Of a stretch of 50,119 nucleotides of DNA, positions 7,210 to 17,331 are shown piece after piece. Each line of letters opens with the position of its first letter. Position 1 is the first letter of the stretch. Made by a program: the position numbers and the translations under genes. Location: contig JAJPJL010000075.1 of assembly GCA_021324255.1 (NCBI GenBank), positions 1 to 50,119 on the forward strand. The letters are read 5' to 3'. The stretch comes from Bacillota bacterium. Lineage in GTDB: Bacteria > Sysuimicrobiota > Sysuimicrobiia > Sysuimicrobiales > Segetimicrobiaceae. The notes below the pieces were generated by a model, which was given only the letters and a program-made list of their open reading frames with translations, did no database searches and was not told where the DNA came from.

Positions 7210-7704
7210 ATGAGACGCGAGGAGCTGGCCGCGCACGTGGCGGGCATGGCCGTGCCGATCGGGACCCGCATGGGGATCGAGATCGTCGACGTGGAGCTGC
7301 GCGGCGCCGGGCCGCACCGGGTGTTGCAGGTCCTGGTGGACCGCGAGGGCGGGGTCGGCGTGGAGGACTGCGCGCGCCTGAGCGAGGCGCTGAGCCGGGA
7401 ACTGGACCTGTACGATCTGCCGCTGGGGCCGTACACGCTCGAGGTCTCGTCTCCCGGGCTCGACCGGCCGCTCAAAAGGCCGGAAGACTTCGTGCGGTTT
7501 TCCGGGCGGAACGTCGCGGTGACGACGTTCGCGCCGATCGACGGGCAGCGGCGGTTTCGAGGCCGGCTCCTCGGTCTAACGGACGGCCGCGTGACGGTGC
7601 GCCTCGACGATGGGCGGGAGATCCGCGTGGAGCCCGCAGCGATCGCGCAGGCGCGCCTCGTCGTGGCGCTGGAGGACCTGCGGCAAGATTTGAAGCGCTC
7701 GTAG
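7210..7704 (+). CDS. rimP: Ribosome maturation factor RimP
   Basis: A 164-residue factor needed for assembly of the 30S subunit. The N-terminal alpha/beta domain contains GIEIVDVELRG and VLQVLVDREGGVGVEDC, followed by the family signature YTLEVSSPGLDRPLKRPEDF. The last 70 residues form the SH3-like barrel (GRNVAVTT, FRGRLLGLTDGRVTV). ATG 7210 follows an AAGGGG by about five bases. It is the first gene of the transcript from 7045-7073 and is followed by nusA after 84 bases, the standard bacterial order. Confidence 0.95.
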   Translation: MRREELAAHVAGMAVPIGTRMGIEIVDVELRGAGPHRVLQVLVDREGGVGVEDCARLSEALSRELDLYDLPLGPYTLEVSSPGLDRPLKRPEDFVRFSGRNVAVTTFAPIDGQRRFRGRLLGLTDGRVTVRLDDGREIRVEPAAIAQARLVVALEDLRQDLKRS

Positions 7705-7788
7705 GCCGGTTCTGAGCGCCGGGCCCTCGGAGGCGGGCGGCGCGGACTCGCGGGCGGGGATGCGGGGGACGGTGGGGGTGACGCCGGA

Positions 7789-8994
<1,206 letters not shown>

Positions 8995-9009
8995 CGCCGG
9001 TGGGCGCGA

Positions 9010-9426
9010 GTGCCTAGAGTACGGCGCATACCCCAGCGGCAGTGCGTGGCCTGCGGGCGGACCCGCGGCAAGCGCGAGATGATCCGGGTCGTCCGAACGC
9101 CGTCCGGGGACGTGCGGGTGGACGTGACCGGCAAGCTCGCGGGCCGGGGCGCGTACGTCTGTCCGGAACCGAGCTGCATCGACCGCGCCGTGCGGGACGG
9201 GCGGCTCGCCGGAGCGCTGGAGCTCCCGCTACCCGACGGATTGCGGGCGGCGCTCACCGAGGCCGCGTCGCGCGACACCACGCCGCGCGCCCCCGTGGTC
9301 CGGCGGGTGTCGCTGCAGCAGGTGCTGGAGGCCAGAAGGGGCGAAACGGGCGAAGGCGGCGGGCGCCGGTCGGGCCGGACATCGGACCGGGCGTCGTTGG
9401 GGTCTGAAACGGAGGGATCGTCGTGA
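9010..9426 (+). CDS. ylxR: YlxR/RnpM-family RNA-binding protein with extended C-terminus
   Basis: Small nucleic-acid-binding protein of the nusA-infB operon; in Bacillus it binds RNase P RNA and modulates RNase P. The core covers about residues 1-90: RQCVACGRTRGKREMIRVVR, then GRGAYVCPEPSCIDRAVRDGRL, with four cysteines (CxxC and CxxxxC). Family members usually end near here, but this protein runs on for about 45 polar Gly/Arg/Ser-rich residues. The stop overlaps infB by GTGA. The L7Ae-like ylxQ gene often found between ylxR and infB is absent. Confidence 0.9.
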   Translation: MPRVRRIPQRQCVACGRTRGKREMIRVVRTPSGDVRVDVTGKLAGRGAYVCPEPSCIDRAVRDGRLAGALELPLPDGLRAALTEAASRDTTPRAPVVRRVSLQQVLEARRGETGEGGGRRSGRTSDRASLGSETEGSS

Positions 9427-11912
9427 AGGTTCACGAGCTGGCCAGGGAACTCGGGCTGACCAGCAAGGAATTGATCGAGCGGCTCGAGGCCATGAAAGTC
9501 TCGGTCCGCAACCACATGAGCGTGCTCGACGATGAGACGGTCGTGCGGGTCCGCAAAGGCGGCGTGCCGTCCGCCGGCGCGCCGGCTGGTCAGGCTCCGT
9601 CCACGCCGCCGGTGGACGTGCCGCGCGGGCCGGCACGGGCCATCGACGAGGAAAAGATCAAACAGAGCGCCTTTTTGCAGGCCAAGTACGGCGCGGAGAT
9701 TCGCGGCGTCCGGGTGATCCGGGCGCAGCGCGTCGAGACCCCGCCGCCTCCGCCAAAGGCTCCGGAGCTGCCGGACGCCGGCACGAAGCCGGCCGCGAAG
9801 ACGCCGGTGCGGCCCGACGACCGCGCGGCCCCCGCGAAGAAGGCGGACGTGAAAAAGCCCGCGGCGGCGGACGGGCGCGTTCCCGCGAAGGAGCGCCCGG
9901 CGGCGCAGGCGCCGGCCGCTGCGCCGGCGCCTGCCGCGCCGGTCAAGGACAAGCCCACCGTCCGCTTTGCCGACGTTCGCAAGACGCCGCGGTATGTGAC
10001 CGACACGCCGGCGGCGCGGCCGATGCCCGAGGCGCCGCCGCCGGTGCCGGTGGAATCGCCGGTCAAGCCCGCGGAGGCGCCTCGGCCGCAGCCGGCCGTG
10101 ACACCGACGCCGCAGCCGGCCGTGACACCGGCGCCGCAGCCGCAGCCGGTTCGCTACATCGAACTCGGCGGGCCGATCCAGGTCGGCGAGCTGGCGGCGC
10201 GGATGGGGGTCGGCCCCGGGGAGGTGGTCAAGCGGCTGGTCGAGGCCGGGGTGATGGCGGGCGTCAACCACATGATCCCGATCGAGGTCGCGGGAAAGGT
10301 GATGGCGGCGTTCAACTACGCCGTCAAGGCGCCGGAGACCGTGGAGGTGCGGGAGGTCGCGGGCACGCTCGAAGTGCCGGAGGTGCCGCCGCAGGAGAAG
10401 GGCAGCACCGTGCGGCCGCCGGTCGTCACGGTCATGGGCCACGTCGATCACGGCAAGACCAGCCTCCTCGACGCGATCCGCAAGACCTCCGTGGCCGCGC
10501 GCGAGTACGGCGGCATCACCCAGCACATCGGCGCCTACATGGTCGAGGTGAACGGGAAGCCGATCACGTTTCTCGACACGCCCGGCCACGAGGCCTTCAC
10601 CGCGCTGCGCGCGCGAGGCGCGCAGGTGACGGACATCGCGGTGCTCGTGGTCGCGGCGGACGACGGTGTCATGCCGCAGACGGTGGAGGCGATCAACCAC
10701 GCCAAGGCCGCCCGCGTGCCCATCATCGTCGCGATCAACAAGATCGACCTGGCGCAGGCCAACCCGGACCGCGTCAAGCAGGGGCTCGCGGATCTGGGGC
10801 TCGTGCCCGAGGACTGGGGCGGCGACACGATCATGGTCCCCGTGTCGGCGCGCCAGGGCGCCGGCATCGATACCCTGCTGGAGATGATCCTCCTCGTCGC
10901 GGAACTGCGGGACTTCCGCGCGACGCCGGACAAGCCCGCGCGGGGCACCGTGATCGAAGCCCGTCTCGACAAGGGTCGCGGGGCCGTGGCGACCGTGCTG
11001 GTGCAGGACGGCACGCTGCGCGCCGGCGATGCCGTGGTCGTGGGCGAGACGTACGGGCGCATCCGCGCGATGTCGGACGAAGCCGGGGCCCGGCGGACGG
11101 AGGCCGCCCCGAGCACGCCCGTGGAGATCACGGGCCTGAGCGAGGTGCCGGCCGCCGGCGACCTGCTGGAGGTGGTGACGAACGACCGGATCGCCAAGGC
11201 CGTGGCCGAGGAGCGGCGCGAGCGCCGCCGGGCGACGGAGCAGGCGCGGATCCGCCAGCTGAGCGTGGAGGAGATCTCCAAGGAGAGCGGGGCGCCGACG
11301 CAGCGCAAGGAGCTGCGCCTCATCATCAAGGGCGACGTGCAGGGATCCGTGGAGGCGCTGGTCGCGGCGCTGGAACGGCTGACCACCCGCGAGGTGATCA
11401 TCACCATCCTCCACGCGGCGGTGGGCAACGTCACCGAATCCGACGTGATGCTCGCCGCGGCGAGCCAGGCTACGGTCATCGGCTTCAACGTGCGGCCGGA
11501 GCCCGCGGTGCGCCGGCTCGCGGAAACGGAAGCCGCGGACGTCCGCCTGTACCGCGTGATCTACGAGGTGCTCGACGACGTGAAGAAGGTCGCCTCCGGC
11601 CTGATCGCCCCACGGGAGGTCGAAGTGGTCCTCGGCCGCGCGGAAGTGCGGCGCGTGTTCTCGATCAGCCGGGTGGGCGTGATTGCGGGATCGTACGTGA
11701 CGTCGGGGCGCATCGTCCGCGGGGCCCGGGCCCGGGTCATCCGCGACGGCGCGGTCGTGCACGAGGGCGTCATCGGATCGCTCAGGCGGTTCAAGGAGGA
11801 CGTCCGCGAGGTCGCGTCCGACTTCGAGTGCGGCATCGGGCTGGAGCGGTTTGGGGACGTCAAAGAAGGCGACGTCATCGAGGCGTTCGCCATGGAGGCG
11901 AAGCCGGCCTGA
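9423..11912 (+). CDS. infB: Translation initiation factor IF-2
   Basis: GTPase that brings initiator tRNA to the 30S subunit and promotes subunit joining (829 aa). Two IF2-N modules are visible: residues 1-45 ([20 protein letters not shown]) and about 245-295 ([20 protein letters not shown]). They are separated by a Pro/Ala/Lys linker. The G domain has G1 [10 protein letters not shown]2 [11 protein letters not shown]3 DTPGHEAF and G4 NKID. Domains II to IV follow, including the C-terminal fMet-tRNA-binding beta barrel ending EGDVIEAF. The 3' part of the linker contains a short tandem repeat. The length is close to that of Firmicutes IF-2. The GTG start overlaps the ylxR stop. Confidence 0.97.
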   Translation: MKVHELARELGLTSKELIERLEAMKVSVRNHMSVLDDETVVRVRKGGVPSAGAPAGQAPSTPPVDVPRGPARAIDEEKIKQSAFLQAKYGAEIRGVRVIRAQRVETPPPPPKAPELPDAGTKPAAKTPVRPDDRAAPAKKADVKKPAAADGRVPAKERPAAQAPAAAPAPAAPVKDKPTVRFADVRKTPRYVTDTPAARPMPEAPPPVPVESPVKPAEAPRPQPAVTPTPQPAVTPAPQPQPVRYIELGGPIQVGELAARMGVGPGEVVKRLVEAGVMAGVNHMIPIEVAGKVMAAFNYAVKAPETVEVREVAGTLEVPEVPPQEKGSTVRPPVVTVMGHVDHGKTSLLDAIRKTSVAAREYGGITQHIGAYMVEVNGKPITFLDTPGHEAFTALRARGAQVTDIAVLVVAADDGVMPQTVEAINHAKAARVPIIVAINKIDLAQANPDRVKQGLADLGLVPEDWGGDTIMVPVSARQGAGIDTLLEMILLVAELRDFRATPDKPARGTVIEARLDKGRGAVATVLVQDGTLRAGDAVVVGETYGRIRAMSDEAGARRTEAAPSTPVEITGLSEVPAAGDLLEVVTNDRIAKAVAEERRERRRATEQARIRQLSVEEISKESGAPTQRKELRLIIKGDVQGSVEALVAALERLTTREVIITILHAAVGNVTESDVMLAAASQATVIGFNVRPEPAVRRLAETEAADVRLYRVIYEVLDDVKKVASGLIAPREVEVVLGRAEVRRVFSISRVGVIAGSYVTSGRIVRGARARVIRDGAVVHEGVIGSLRRFKEDVREVASDFECGIGLERFGDVKEGDVIEAFAMEAKPA
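10086..10151 (+). repeat. 24-bp tandem repeat in the infB linker
   Basis: A 24-base unit starting CCGCAGCCGGCC occurs at 10086-10109 and 10110-10133, with one difference near its end, followed by a partial third copy. It encodes [16 protein letters not shown] and simply lengthens the flexible linker of IF-2, so copy number probably varies between strains. Confidence 0.8.
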
Positions 11913-11939
11913 TCCTGGTCCCCGAAGGGACTGGCGCGG

Positions 11940-12221
11940 ATGATCGTCGGCGTGCTGCACGTCGAGTGCAGTCTTCCCGGGACGCGGAGCATCAAGGACA
12001 AGCGGCGGATCATCCGGTCGCTGCTCGACCAGCTGCACCACCGGTTTCACGTGGCGGCGGCCGAGGTCGACCATCAGGATTCGTGGCGCCGCGCGGGGCT
12101 CGCAGTCGCCTGCGTCAGCACCGACAGCCGGCACGCGGACGAGATTTTGGCGCACGTCGCCGGCGCCATCGACCGGCACGGCGAGCTGGTGCTCCTGGAG
12201 TACCACGTCGAGATGCGGTGA
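11940..12221 (+). CDS. DUF503/YlxP-family small protein
   Basis: A 93-residue protein of the conserved DUF503 family. The N-terminus MIVGVLHVECSLPGTRSIKDKRR is the family hallmark: a beta strand followed by the SIKDKR loop. The protein alternates strands and helices like a ferredoxin-like fold. Its position between infB and rbfA is the usual one in Firmicutes and related phyla, which ties it to translation or ribosome assembly, but no biochemical function is established. RbfA starts seven bases after its stop. Confidence 0.88.
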   Translation: MIVGVLHVECSLPGTRSIKDKRRIIRSLLDQLHHRFHVAAAEVDHQDSWRRAGLAVACVSTDSRHADEILAHVAGAIDRHGELVLLEYHVEMR

Positions 12222-12228
12222 AAGGTCG

Positions 12229-12591
12229 ATGCCATCGTCGTCCCGGATCGCGCGGTTGCGGGAGCTGTTCAAAGAAGAGACCAGTGCGATCCTGCAGCGG
12301 CAAATGAAGGATCCCCGGATCGGCTTCGTGTCGGTCACGGACGTGGAGCTGAGCGCCGATCTCCGGCATGCCAAGATCTTCGTGAGCGTGCTCGGGGACG
12401 ATGAGGCCAAACACCGCACCATGGCGGGCCTCGCGAGCGCGCAAGGCTTCATCCGGACGGAGCTGGCGCGGCGCATTCGCCTCCGGCACGTGCCCGCCGT
12501 CCTGTTCCGGATGGACGATTCCATTGAGCGCGGCGCCCGCGTCGAACGCCTGCTGCGCCAGGTCGCGCCCAAGGGCCCGGAGACCGCGTGA
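12229..12591 (+). CDS. rbfA: Ribosome-binding factor A
   Basis: KH-type RNA-binding protein of 120 aa needed for maturation of the 5' end of 16S rRNA and for cold adaptation. Signatures are RLRELFKEETSAILQRQMKDPR, VSVTDVELSADLRHAKIFVSV and, near the C-terminus, VPAVLFRMDDSIERGARVERLL. The stop overlaps the next gene (GTGA), so expression is coupled to nrnA, as in many Gram-positive genomes. Confidence 0.94.
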   Translation: MPSSSRIARLRELFKEETSAILQRQMKDPRIGFVSVTDVELSADLRHAKIFVSVLGDDEAKHRTMAGLASAQGFIRTELARRIRLRHVPAVLFRMDDSIERGARVERLLRQVAPKGPETA

Positions 12592-13565
12592 CCACGCCGG
12601 CCGATCGGATCGCGGACGCCCTCGGCCGCTGCCGGCACGTGCTGCTGCTCAACCACGTCTCGCCGGACGGCGATTGTCTCGGGTCGACGTTGGCCCTCGC
12701 CCGCGCGTTGTCGACGCGCGGGCAGCGCGCCACCGTGGGGAGCGCGGACGGGGTGCCCGAGGTGTATCGCTTCCTTCCGGGCGCGGACGGGATCCGGCGG
12801 GAGCTGCCGGACGACGCCGCGTACGACGCCGTGGTCTTCATGGAATGCAGCACGCCGGATCGCGCCGGGGCGCTGGCGGCGAGGGCGGCCGCCGTGCCGC
12901 TGTGGGTCAACATCGATCACCATCTCAACAACGGCGGGTTCGGCCATCTCATCGCCTACGACGCCACGGCCGCGGCGGTGGCGGAGCTCGTCCACCCGAT
13001 TGTCCGGCGGCTTGCGCCGGGGCCCGACCGGCAGACGGCGACGTGCCTGCTCTGCGCCTTGCTGACCGATACCGGGAGCTTTCGCTACCCGGCCGTGACG
13101 CAGCGGACGTTGACGATCGCCGCGGACTTGGTCGGTCAGGGCGCGCATCCGTCCGAGGTGTACGCGCGCGTCTATGAAAACCGCCCGGCGACGACCCTCC
13201 GCCTCCTCGGCCAGGCGCTCGGCCGCCTCAGGCTCTCGCCGGACGGGCGCGTGGCGTGGACGGTCGTGACCCAGGCCATGCTCGGCGAGACGGGCGCCGC
13301 GATGGAAGAATCGGAGGGGATCGTGGGCGCGTTGCGCGCAATCGCCGGGGTCGACGTGGCGATGCTGTTCAAGGAAGATCCCGACGGGATTCGCGTCAGC
13401 CTCCGCGCGCGGGGCGCGGTGAGCGCCAATGCGATCGCAGAGGCGTTCGGCGGCGGCGGCCACGCGGCGGCCGCCGGCTTTACCGGCCGTGGGACGCTCG
13501 ACGAGGTCGTCCGGCAGACACTCGAGGTCGTGGAGCGGGAGCTCCGGACCGCCGCCGCGAGTTAG
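12588..13565 (+). CDS. nrnA: DHH-family oligoribonuclease / pAp phosphatase (NrnA)
   Basis: DHH-DHHA1 phosphoesterase of 325 aa that degrades 2-5-nucleotide RNAs and dephosphorylates 3'-phosphoadenosine 5'-phosphate. The DHH domain carries NHVSPDGDCLGS, FMECSTPDRAG (a Glu-Cys where many relatives have Asp), the name-giving IDHHLNN and LLTDTGSF. The DHHA1 substrate-binding domain ends with FGGGGHAAAAGF. The gene lies between rbfA and truB, the standard location in Firmicutes-like operons. The GTG start overlaps the rbfA stop by four bases. Confidence 0.93.
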   Translation: MTTPADRIADALGRCRHVLLLNHVSPDGDCLGSTLALARALSTRGQRATVGSADGVPEVYRFLPGADGIRRELPDDAAYDAVVFMECSTPDRAGALAARAAAVPLWVNIDHHLNNGGFGHLIAYDATAAAVAELVHPIVRRLAPGPDRQTATCLLCALLTDTGSFRYPAVTQRTLTIAADLVGQGAHPSEVYARVYENRPATTLRLLGQALGRLRLSPDGRVAWTVVTQAMLGETGAAMEESEGIVGALRAIAGVDVAMLFKEDPDGIRVSLRARGAVSANAIAEAFGGGGHAAAAGFTGRGTLDEVVRQTLEVVERELRTAAAS

Positions 13566-13575
13566 GCGTCGCCCG

Positions 13576-14526
13576 ATGGACGGCGTGCTCTGCGTGCTCA
13601 AACCGCCGGGGATGACGTCGCACGACGTGGTCGATGTCGTGCGGCGGCTGAGCGGGCTCCGCCGCGTCGGCCACACCGGCACGCTCGATTCCGGGGCGGC
13701 CGGCGTGCTCGTCTGTTGCCTCGGCCACGCGACCCGCCTCAGCGAGTTCCTCACGGATGCGGACAAGGAGTACCGCGTCGAGTTGCGGCTCGGCATGAGC
13801 ACCGACACCGGAGACGCCTACGGCGTCCCGCAGCCCGCCGCGGATCCCGCCGCCGCGGCGCGGGCGGTGCCGCGGGCGGATCTCGACGCCGCGCTGGCGC
13901 GTTTCGTGGGCGAGATCCCCCAGATCCCGCCGATGGCGTCCGCGGTGCACCATGCGGGCACCCGGCTCTACCGCCTGGCGCGCCGGGGCGAGGTGGTCGA
14001 ACGGGAAGCGCGGCGGGTGTGGATCTACCGCATCGACGTGCTCGACGCGTCCGCGGACGGCCGGACCGTGCTCCTCCACGTGTCCTGCGGCAAGGGGACG
14101 TACATCCGAAAGCTGTGCATCGATATCGGCGAGGCGCTCGGCGTGGGCGGGTATGCCCACTTCATGGTGCGGATGCGCACCGGCCCGTTTGAGCTCGAGG
14201 ACGCCGCGACGCTGGAAGAGCTGCAGAGCCTGGCCGAACGGGGATCGCTCGCGGACGCGGTGCAGCCCATGGACCGCGCGGTGTCGCACCTGCCGGCGGT
14301 CGATTTGCCGGACCGGAGTGTCTCGGACGTGCTCCACGGCCACGCGATCCCGCTGTGGAAGCTCGGCGACGCTCGCGTCTCCGAGGGCAGCCCGGTGCGC
14401 CTCAGGAGCCGGCGCGGCGCGCTGCTCGCGCTCGCGCGGGTGGAAGGCGGCGCGCTCCGTCCGTTCAAGGTGCTCGCGGGCGCCGCCCAGGGAGGCCCGG
14501 TTGCGCATCGCGCGAGGCCTCGCTGA
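13576..14526 (+). CDS. truB: tRNA pseudouridine-55 synthase
   Basis: TruB isomerises U55 of elongator tRNAs to pseudouridine (316 aa). The N-terminus GVLCVLKPPGMTSHDVV and the active-site loop GHTGTLDSGAAGVL are clear; D38 is the catalytic aspartate. RLYRLARRGEVVEREARRVWI is the second family signature, and SCGKGTYIRKLCIDIG the third. A C-terminal PUA-like domain occupies the last 70 residues. ATG 13576 begins exactly at the conserved N-terminus, although the frame is open further upstream. Together with ttuBA and trmI at 32-34 kb the window encodes modifiers of tRNA positions 54, 55 and 58. Confidence 0.95.
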   Translation: MDGVLCVLKPPGMTSHDVVDVVRRLSGLRRVGHTGTLDSGAAGVLVCCLGHATRLSEFLTDADKEYRVELRLGMSTDTGDAYGVPQPAADPAAAARAVPRADLDAALARFVGEIPQIPPMASAVHHAGTRLYRLARRGEVVEREARRVWIYRIDVLDASADGRTVLLHVSCGKGTYIRKLCIDIGEALGVGGYAHFMVRMRTGPFELEDAATLEELQSLAERGSLADAVQPMDRAVSHLPAVDLPDRSVSDVLHGHAIPLWKLGDARVSEGSPVRLRSRRGALLALARVEGGALRPFKVLAGAAQGGPVAHRARPR

Positions 14527-15451
14527 GGTTCCGCCCGACCTCGGAGGCGCGGTGGTGCTCGCGCTCGGCACCTTTGACGGCGTGCACCTCGGGCATCAGC
14601 GGGTGATCGGCGTCGCCGTCGAGCGCGCCCGGGCGATCGACGGCACGGCCGCCGTCGTGACGTTCGAGCCGCACCCGGCGGAGGTGCTCTACCCGGGCGG
14701 CGAGCCGATGTTGCTCACGACGCTCGACGAGCGTCTCGCGCTCCTCGCCCAGGCCGGCGCGGACGCCGCCGTCGTGTTGCCGTTCGACCGGCAGTTGGCC
14801 CGCATGCCGGCGCAGACGTGGCTGGACGAGGTGCTGGCCCGGCGCCTGCGCGCGCGCGAGGTTGTCGTCGGGGCGTCGTACACGTTTGGGCACGGGCGTG
14901 AAGGCACGACCGACCGACTCGCCGCGTGGGGACGCGCGACCGGGGTGGCCGTGCACCTCGTGCCGGCGCTGCGAGTGGACGGCGACCCCGTGAGCAGCAG
15001 CCGCATCCGCGCCGCGGTGCGTCGCGGCGCGGTGGACGCCGCGGCGCGGCTCCTCGGGCGCCGGTACGGCCTGCGCGGCCCGGTGGTCCGGGGCGACGGC
15101 CGCGGGCGGACGATCGGCTTTCCAACGGCCAACCTGTCCCCGCCGGCGCGCAAGGTCCTGCCGGCGCTCGGCGTCTACGCGACCACGGTCGACACCGGGT
15201 CGCGCCGGTACGGCGGCGCCACCAACGTGGGACGGCGGCCGACGTTTGGGCCGGGCGAGGTGACGGTGGAGACGTTTCTGCTCGACTTCGACGGCGATCT
15301 CACGGGGCGCGAGATCGCCGTGGAGTTCGTGGAACGGATCCGTGAGGAGCGCGCGTTTCCGGGGGCGCGCGAGCTGGTCCGGCAGATCGCGGCCGACGTC
15401 GCGCAGGCCCAGCAGTTGCTTGCCCGCGGGGGGCCGAGTATAATACGGTAG
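14501..15451 (+). CDS. ribF: Bifunctional riboflavin kinase / FAD synthetase
   Basis: RibF converts riboflavin to FMN and then FAD (316 aa). The N-terminal adenylyltransferase domain has GTFDGVHLGHQ and later the ISSS-like VSSSRIRAAV. The C-terminal riboflavin kinase domain has GRTIGFPTANL, GVYAT and NVGRRPTF...ETFLLDF. TTG 14501 is chosen because GGAGG (14491-14495) lies five bases upstream and the N-terminus then matches the family. It overlaps truB by 26 bases. The FAD made here would serve the acyl-CoA dehydrogenase and ETF at 27-30 kb. The 3' end of the gene contains a promoter for nusB. The rpsO-pnp pair usually found next in this order is absent. Confidence 0.95.
   Translation: MRIARGLAEVPPDLGGAVVLALGTFDGVHLGHQRVIGVAVERARAIDGTAAVVTFEPHPAEVLYPGGEPMLLTTLDERLALLAQAGADAAVVLPFDRQLARMPAQTWLDEVLARRLRAREVVVGASYTFGHGREGTTDRLAAWGRATGVAVHLVPALRVDGDPVSSSRIRAAVRRGAVDAAARLLGRRYGLRGPVVRGDGRGRTIGFPTANLSPPARKVLPALGVYATTVDTGSRRYGGATNVGRRPTFGPGEVTVETFLLDFDGDLTGREIAVEFVERIREERAFPGARELVRQIAADVAQAQQLLARGGPSIIR
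15416..15444 (+). promoter_or_regulatory. Promoter for nusB inside the ribF 3' end
   Basis: TTGCTT (15416-15421), a 17-base spacer and a perfect TATAAT (15439-15444) lie within the last codons of ribF. Transcription would begin near 15451, at the ribF stop codon, giving nusB a leader of about 115 bases. Confidence 0.78.
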
Positions 15452-15464
15452 TGCTGGAGGGTGA

Positions 15465-15541
15465 CCCGAGGGTATCGGCGGCCGGCGCCATGGAATCCTC
15501 GGGCACGTGTCTGACCACCGTCGCGGGTGGTCAATTTGTTT
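15465..15541 (+). terminator. Leader with two stems, the second terminator-like, before nusB
   Basis: The leader has an outer stem, CCCGAGG (15465-15471) with CCTCGGG (15497-15503), followed by a second stem, GACCACC (15513-15519) with GGTGGTC (15526-15532), directly followed by AATTTGTTT. The second element looks like an intrinsic terminator that would stop transcription before nusB. It may also end read-through from the upstream operon. Because nusB encodes an antitermination factor, autoregulation by attenuation is a reasonable hypothesis. Confidence 0.62.
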
Positions 15542-15566
15542 GGGACGCCCTCCGCGGTTGGTGACC

Positions 15567-15989
15567 ATGCGACGACGGGCACGCGAGGCGGCGCTCGGGG
15601 TCCTGTTTCAGATGGACCTGGGCAAGCTGTCGCTCGAGGACGCGCTGGCGACGGTCCGCGGCCAGGCGTGGCCGGCCGACGATTGGTCGCTCATCGAGTC
15701 GCTGGCCCGCGGCACGCGCGAACGCCAGGCGGAGATCGACGCGCTGATCACGTCGGCCGCGGAACATTGGACGTTGGAACGGATGGCGACGGTCGACCGC
15801 AACATCCTGCGGATGGCCGTCTATGAGATCGAGACGGGCGCGACGCCCGTCGGCGTCGTCATCAACGAAGCGGTCGAGCTGGCGAAGCGCTACAGCACGG
15901 AAGAGTCCGGCCGGTTCGTCAACGGCCTGCTGGGTAAGCTGGTCCGCGCCGGCCTGCCCGGCTCGGTGCACCAGGCGGTCGACGTGTGA
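15567..15989 (+). CDS. nusB: Transcription antitermination factor NusB
   Basis: All-helical protein of 140 aa that binds boxA RNA with NusE/S10 for rRNA antitermination. Family signatures are REAALGVLFQMD at the N-terminus, VDRNILRMAVYEIETG in the middle and VVINEAVELAKRYSTEESGRFVNGLLGKL at the C-terminus. ATG 15567 starts just before the first helix; GTG 15561 is an equally possible start two codons upstream. It has its own promoter (15416-15444) and a structured leader. Confidence 0.95.
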   Translation: MRRRAREAALGVLFQMDLGKLSLEDALATVRGQAWPADDWSLIESLARGTRERQAEIDALITSAAEHWTLERMATVDRNILRMAVYEIETGATPVGVVINEAVELAKRYSTEESGRFVNGLLGKLVRAGLPGSVHQAVDV

Positions 15990-16023
15990 GACCGCGCGGC
16001 CGGCTCGAGCGGGAGCGCCTGCG

Positions 16024-16305
16024 ATGCGGGTCCACGCGTTTGTCACCGGACGGGTCCAGGGCGTCGGATTTCGAGAGTTCACGAGACGCGAGGCGCGGCG
16101 CCTCGGGGTCGGCGGGTACGTGCGCAACCTTCCGGACGGTCGCGTGGAGGTCGTGGCCGACGGGGCCGGGCGGGCGCTCGAGTCCCTCGTCTCGGTGCTG
16201 CGCGCCGGGCCTCCGGGGGCGCGGGTCCGCGGTGTCCACGTGGAGTGGAGCGACGATCACGCCGGTTCCGACCCCTCCGTCACCATGGAATTTTCCATTC
16301 GCTAG
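16024..16305 (+). CDS. acyP: Acylphosphatase
   Basis: Small 93-residue enzyme hydrolysing acyl phosphates such as carbamoyl or acetyl phosphate. The substrate-binding loop GRVQGVGFR with catalytic R17 and the GYVRNLPDGRVEV segment with N35 are intact, and the rest fits the ferredoxin-like fold. ATG 16024 begins right at the first strand. It lies 34 bases after nusB. Confidence 0.93.
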   Translation: MRVHAFVTGRVQGVGFREFTRREARRLGVGGYVRNLPDGRVEVVADGAGRALESLVSVLRAGPPGARVRGVHVEWSDDHAGSDPSVTMEFSIR

Positions 16306-16315
16306 CGGCGCCTCG

Positions 16316-16334
16316 CGGCGGCGCATCGCCGCCG
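16316..16334 (+). other. Very stable GC hairpin between acyP and ispA
   Basis: CGGCGGCG (16316-16323) and CGCCGCCG (16327-16334) form a perfect 8-bp stem with a CAT loop about 10 bases after the acyP stop. There is no T tract, so it is at best a pause or RNA-stability element. The rest of this 111-base gap shows nothing further. Confidence 0.35.
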
Positions 16335-16416
16335 GGGACGCGGCCGGGCCGATCGTGCGACTCCGTGCCGCGGCGCGGCCGCACGCCGGTGCGGGAGGCG
16401 ACGGCCGAGCCCGACG

Positions 16417-17331
16417 ATGAAAGGCACGTCGCAGCGCCCGGCCGACATCGCGGTGTTCCTCGTCGAGCACGGCCGGCTCGTCGAGGACGCGCTCGACCGG
16501 TATCTCCCGTCGGCCGGCACGTCGCCCCAGGCCGTGCACGCGGCCATGCGCCACAGCGTCTTCGCCGGCGGCAAGCGCCTCCGCCCCATCCTGGTGATGG
16601 CGGCCGCGGAGGTCACCGGGTTGGCGCCCGAGGACGTGCTGCCCTCGGCCTGTGCCGTGGAGCTCATCCACACGTACTCCCTGATCCACGACGATTTGCC
16701 CGCGATGGACGACTCGCCGACCCGCCGCGGGCGGCCCACGTGTCACGTCGCGTTCGGCGAGGCGATGGCGGTCCTCGCCGGCGACGCGCTGCACGCGCTC
16801 GCGTTCGAGTTGCTGGCGCGCAACGCGGCGGTGGAGGGGTGCAGTCCGGCGCGCGTCCTCGCCGCGATCGCCGAATTGGGGCGGAGCATCGGCACGGCCG
16901 GGATGGTCGGCGGCCAGGCGCTGGACCTGCTGGCCGCGGGCGCCCCGCCCGATGCAACGGCGGTGCGGCGGATCCACCGGCTCAAGACCGGCTCGCTGAT
17001 CCGCGCCGCGCTGCGGATCGGCGGCATCCTCGGCGATGCGGACCCGATCACGCTCGGTGCGCTCGACCGGTACGGCGAACACATGGGCCTGGCGTTTCAG
17101 ATCGTGGACGACATCCTGGACGTCGTCGGCGAGCCGTCGAAGCTCGGCAAGCGGACGGGGAGCGACGCGACCGTCGCCAAAGCGACGTTCCCCGCCGTCT
17201 TCGGGGTGGAGCAGTCGCGGCGGCTGGCCGAGACCGGCACACGACGGGCCATCGACGCCCTCGCGCCCCTGGGCGCCCGCGGCGACCGGCTGCGGGACCT
17301 CGCGTCGTTGCTCCTCGCGCGAGAGCACTAG
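16417..17331 (+). CDS. ispA: Polyprenyl synthetase (farnesyl/geranylgeranyl diphosphate synthase)
   Basis: Trans-prenyltransferase of 304 aa that elongates allylic diphosphates with IPP. The first Asp-rich motif (DDLPAMDDSPTRRGRP) and the second (FQIVDDILDVVGE) bind the diphosphate-magnesium cluster; GGKRLRP and KTG are also present. The position four and five residues before the first motif is Ser-Leu rather than bulky aromatic, so chain length (C15 or C20) cannot be fixed by eye. It is followed immediately by tlyA and nadK, the Bacillus-like order, but dxs, xseA and xseB are missing from between. IspH at 44 kb supplies its substrates. Confidence 0.92.
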   Translation: MKGTSQRPADIAVFLVEHGRLVEDALDRYLPSAGTSPQAVHAAMRHSVFAGGKRLRPILVMAAAEVTGLAPEDVLPSACAVELIHTYSLIHDDLPAMDDSPTRRGRPTCHVAFGEAMAVLAGDALHALAFELLARNAAVEGCSPARVLAAIAELGRSIGTAGMVGGQALDLLAAGAPPDATAVRRIHRLKTGSLIRAALRIGGILGDADPITLGALDRYGEHMGLAFQIVDDILDVVGEPSKLGKRTGSDATVAKATFPAVFGVEQSRRLAETGTRRAIDALAPLGARGDRLRDLASLLLAREH

